The translations under genes and the position numbers were made by a program. This document shows, piece after piece, positions 63,984 to 64,000 of a stretch of DNA of 64,000 bases. Source of the stretch: Sphaerolaimus hirsutus (taxonomy: Eukaryota > Nematoda > Chromadorea > Monhysterida > Sphaerolaimidae); the NCBI GenBank assembly GCA_964036195.1, contig OZ038450.1, positions 26,848,794 through 26,912,793 on the forward strand, written 5' to 3'. Under the pieces are notes generated by a model. That model was not told the origin of the DNA and made no database searches. It worked only from the letters and a program-made list of their open reading frames with translations. How positions within the stretch are numbered: position 1 is the stretch's first letter; each line of letters starts with the position of its first letter.

Positions 63984-64000
63984 TAAATTTTGAAAATCGG

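Overview
This window is repeat-dense animal (metazoan, probably invertebrate) nuclear DNA. The evidence is spliced genes with short introns, TATA/AATAAA signals, two different Ty3/Gypsy-type LTR retroelements, a headcase(HECA)-like gene, and dozens of short DNA transposons. No rRNA, tRNA, CRISPR array or operon was seen. I cannot name the species. There is a 200-base assembly gap at 4171-4370.

Layout. 1-8.5 kb is a mosaic of non-autonomous hAT-type elements. Several are proven by perfect 8-bp target-site duplications (TSDs), and their interiors are arrays of one short motif. 8.5-11.8 kb holds the minus-strand exons of a headcase-like gene, with introns full of elements. 12.6-46.9 kb is a tandem segmental duplication. 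Unit 1 is 12575-21500. Unit 2 starts at 21501 and ends near 46927, swollen by later insertions. A diverged third partial unit lies at about 48.9-51.8 kb. Each unit carries a small two-exon gene (minus strand) for a predicted secreted basic peptide, with a TATA box. Units 1 and 2 also carry a decayed, inverted paralogue.

Unit 2 is split by a 13.6-kb LTR retroelement (27554-41176, TSD GTAT). Its visible order is 5' LTR (3' end deleted), ORF for a membrane-spanning protein fused to aspartic protease, reverse transcriptase/RNase H/integrase, an internal TATA box, then a large GC-rich ORF for a superfamily 1 (UPF1-like) helicase, then 3' LTR. The helicase is broken by an in-frame TGA and by a 552-bp hAT element inserted just before motif VI. 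An LTR retroelement with its own SF1 helicase is the most unusual thing here.

46.9-59 kb is again MITE-rich. It includes a 1.5-kb hAT element carrying two copies of a signal-peptide-like ORF, and a fold-back element nested in a TA-target MITE. 59.3-63.98 kb is a second Ty3/Gypsy-type element on the minus strand: pol followed by a broken ORF with a signal peptide and coiled coil, possibly env-like. It runs off the right edge.

All calls come from reading the sequence. Family names rest on visible motifs, not on database searches.
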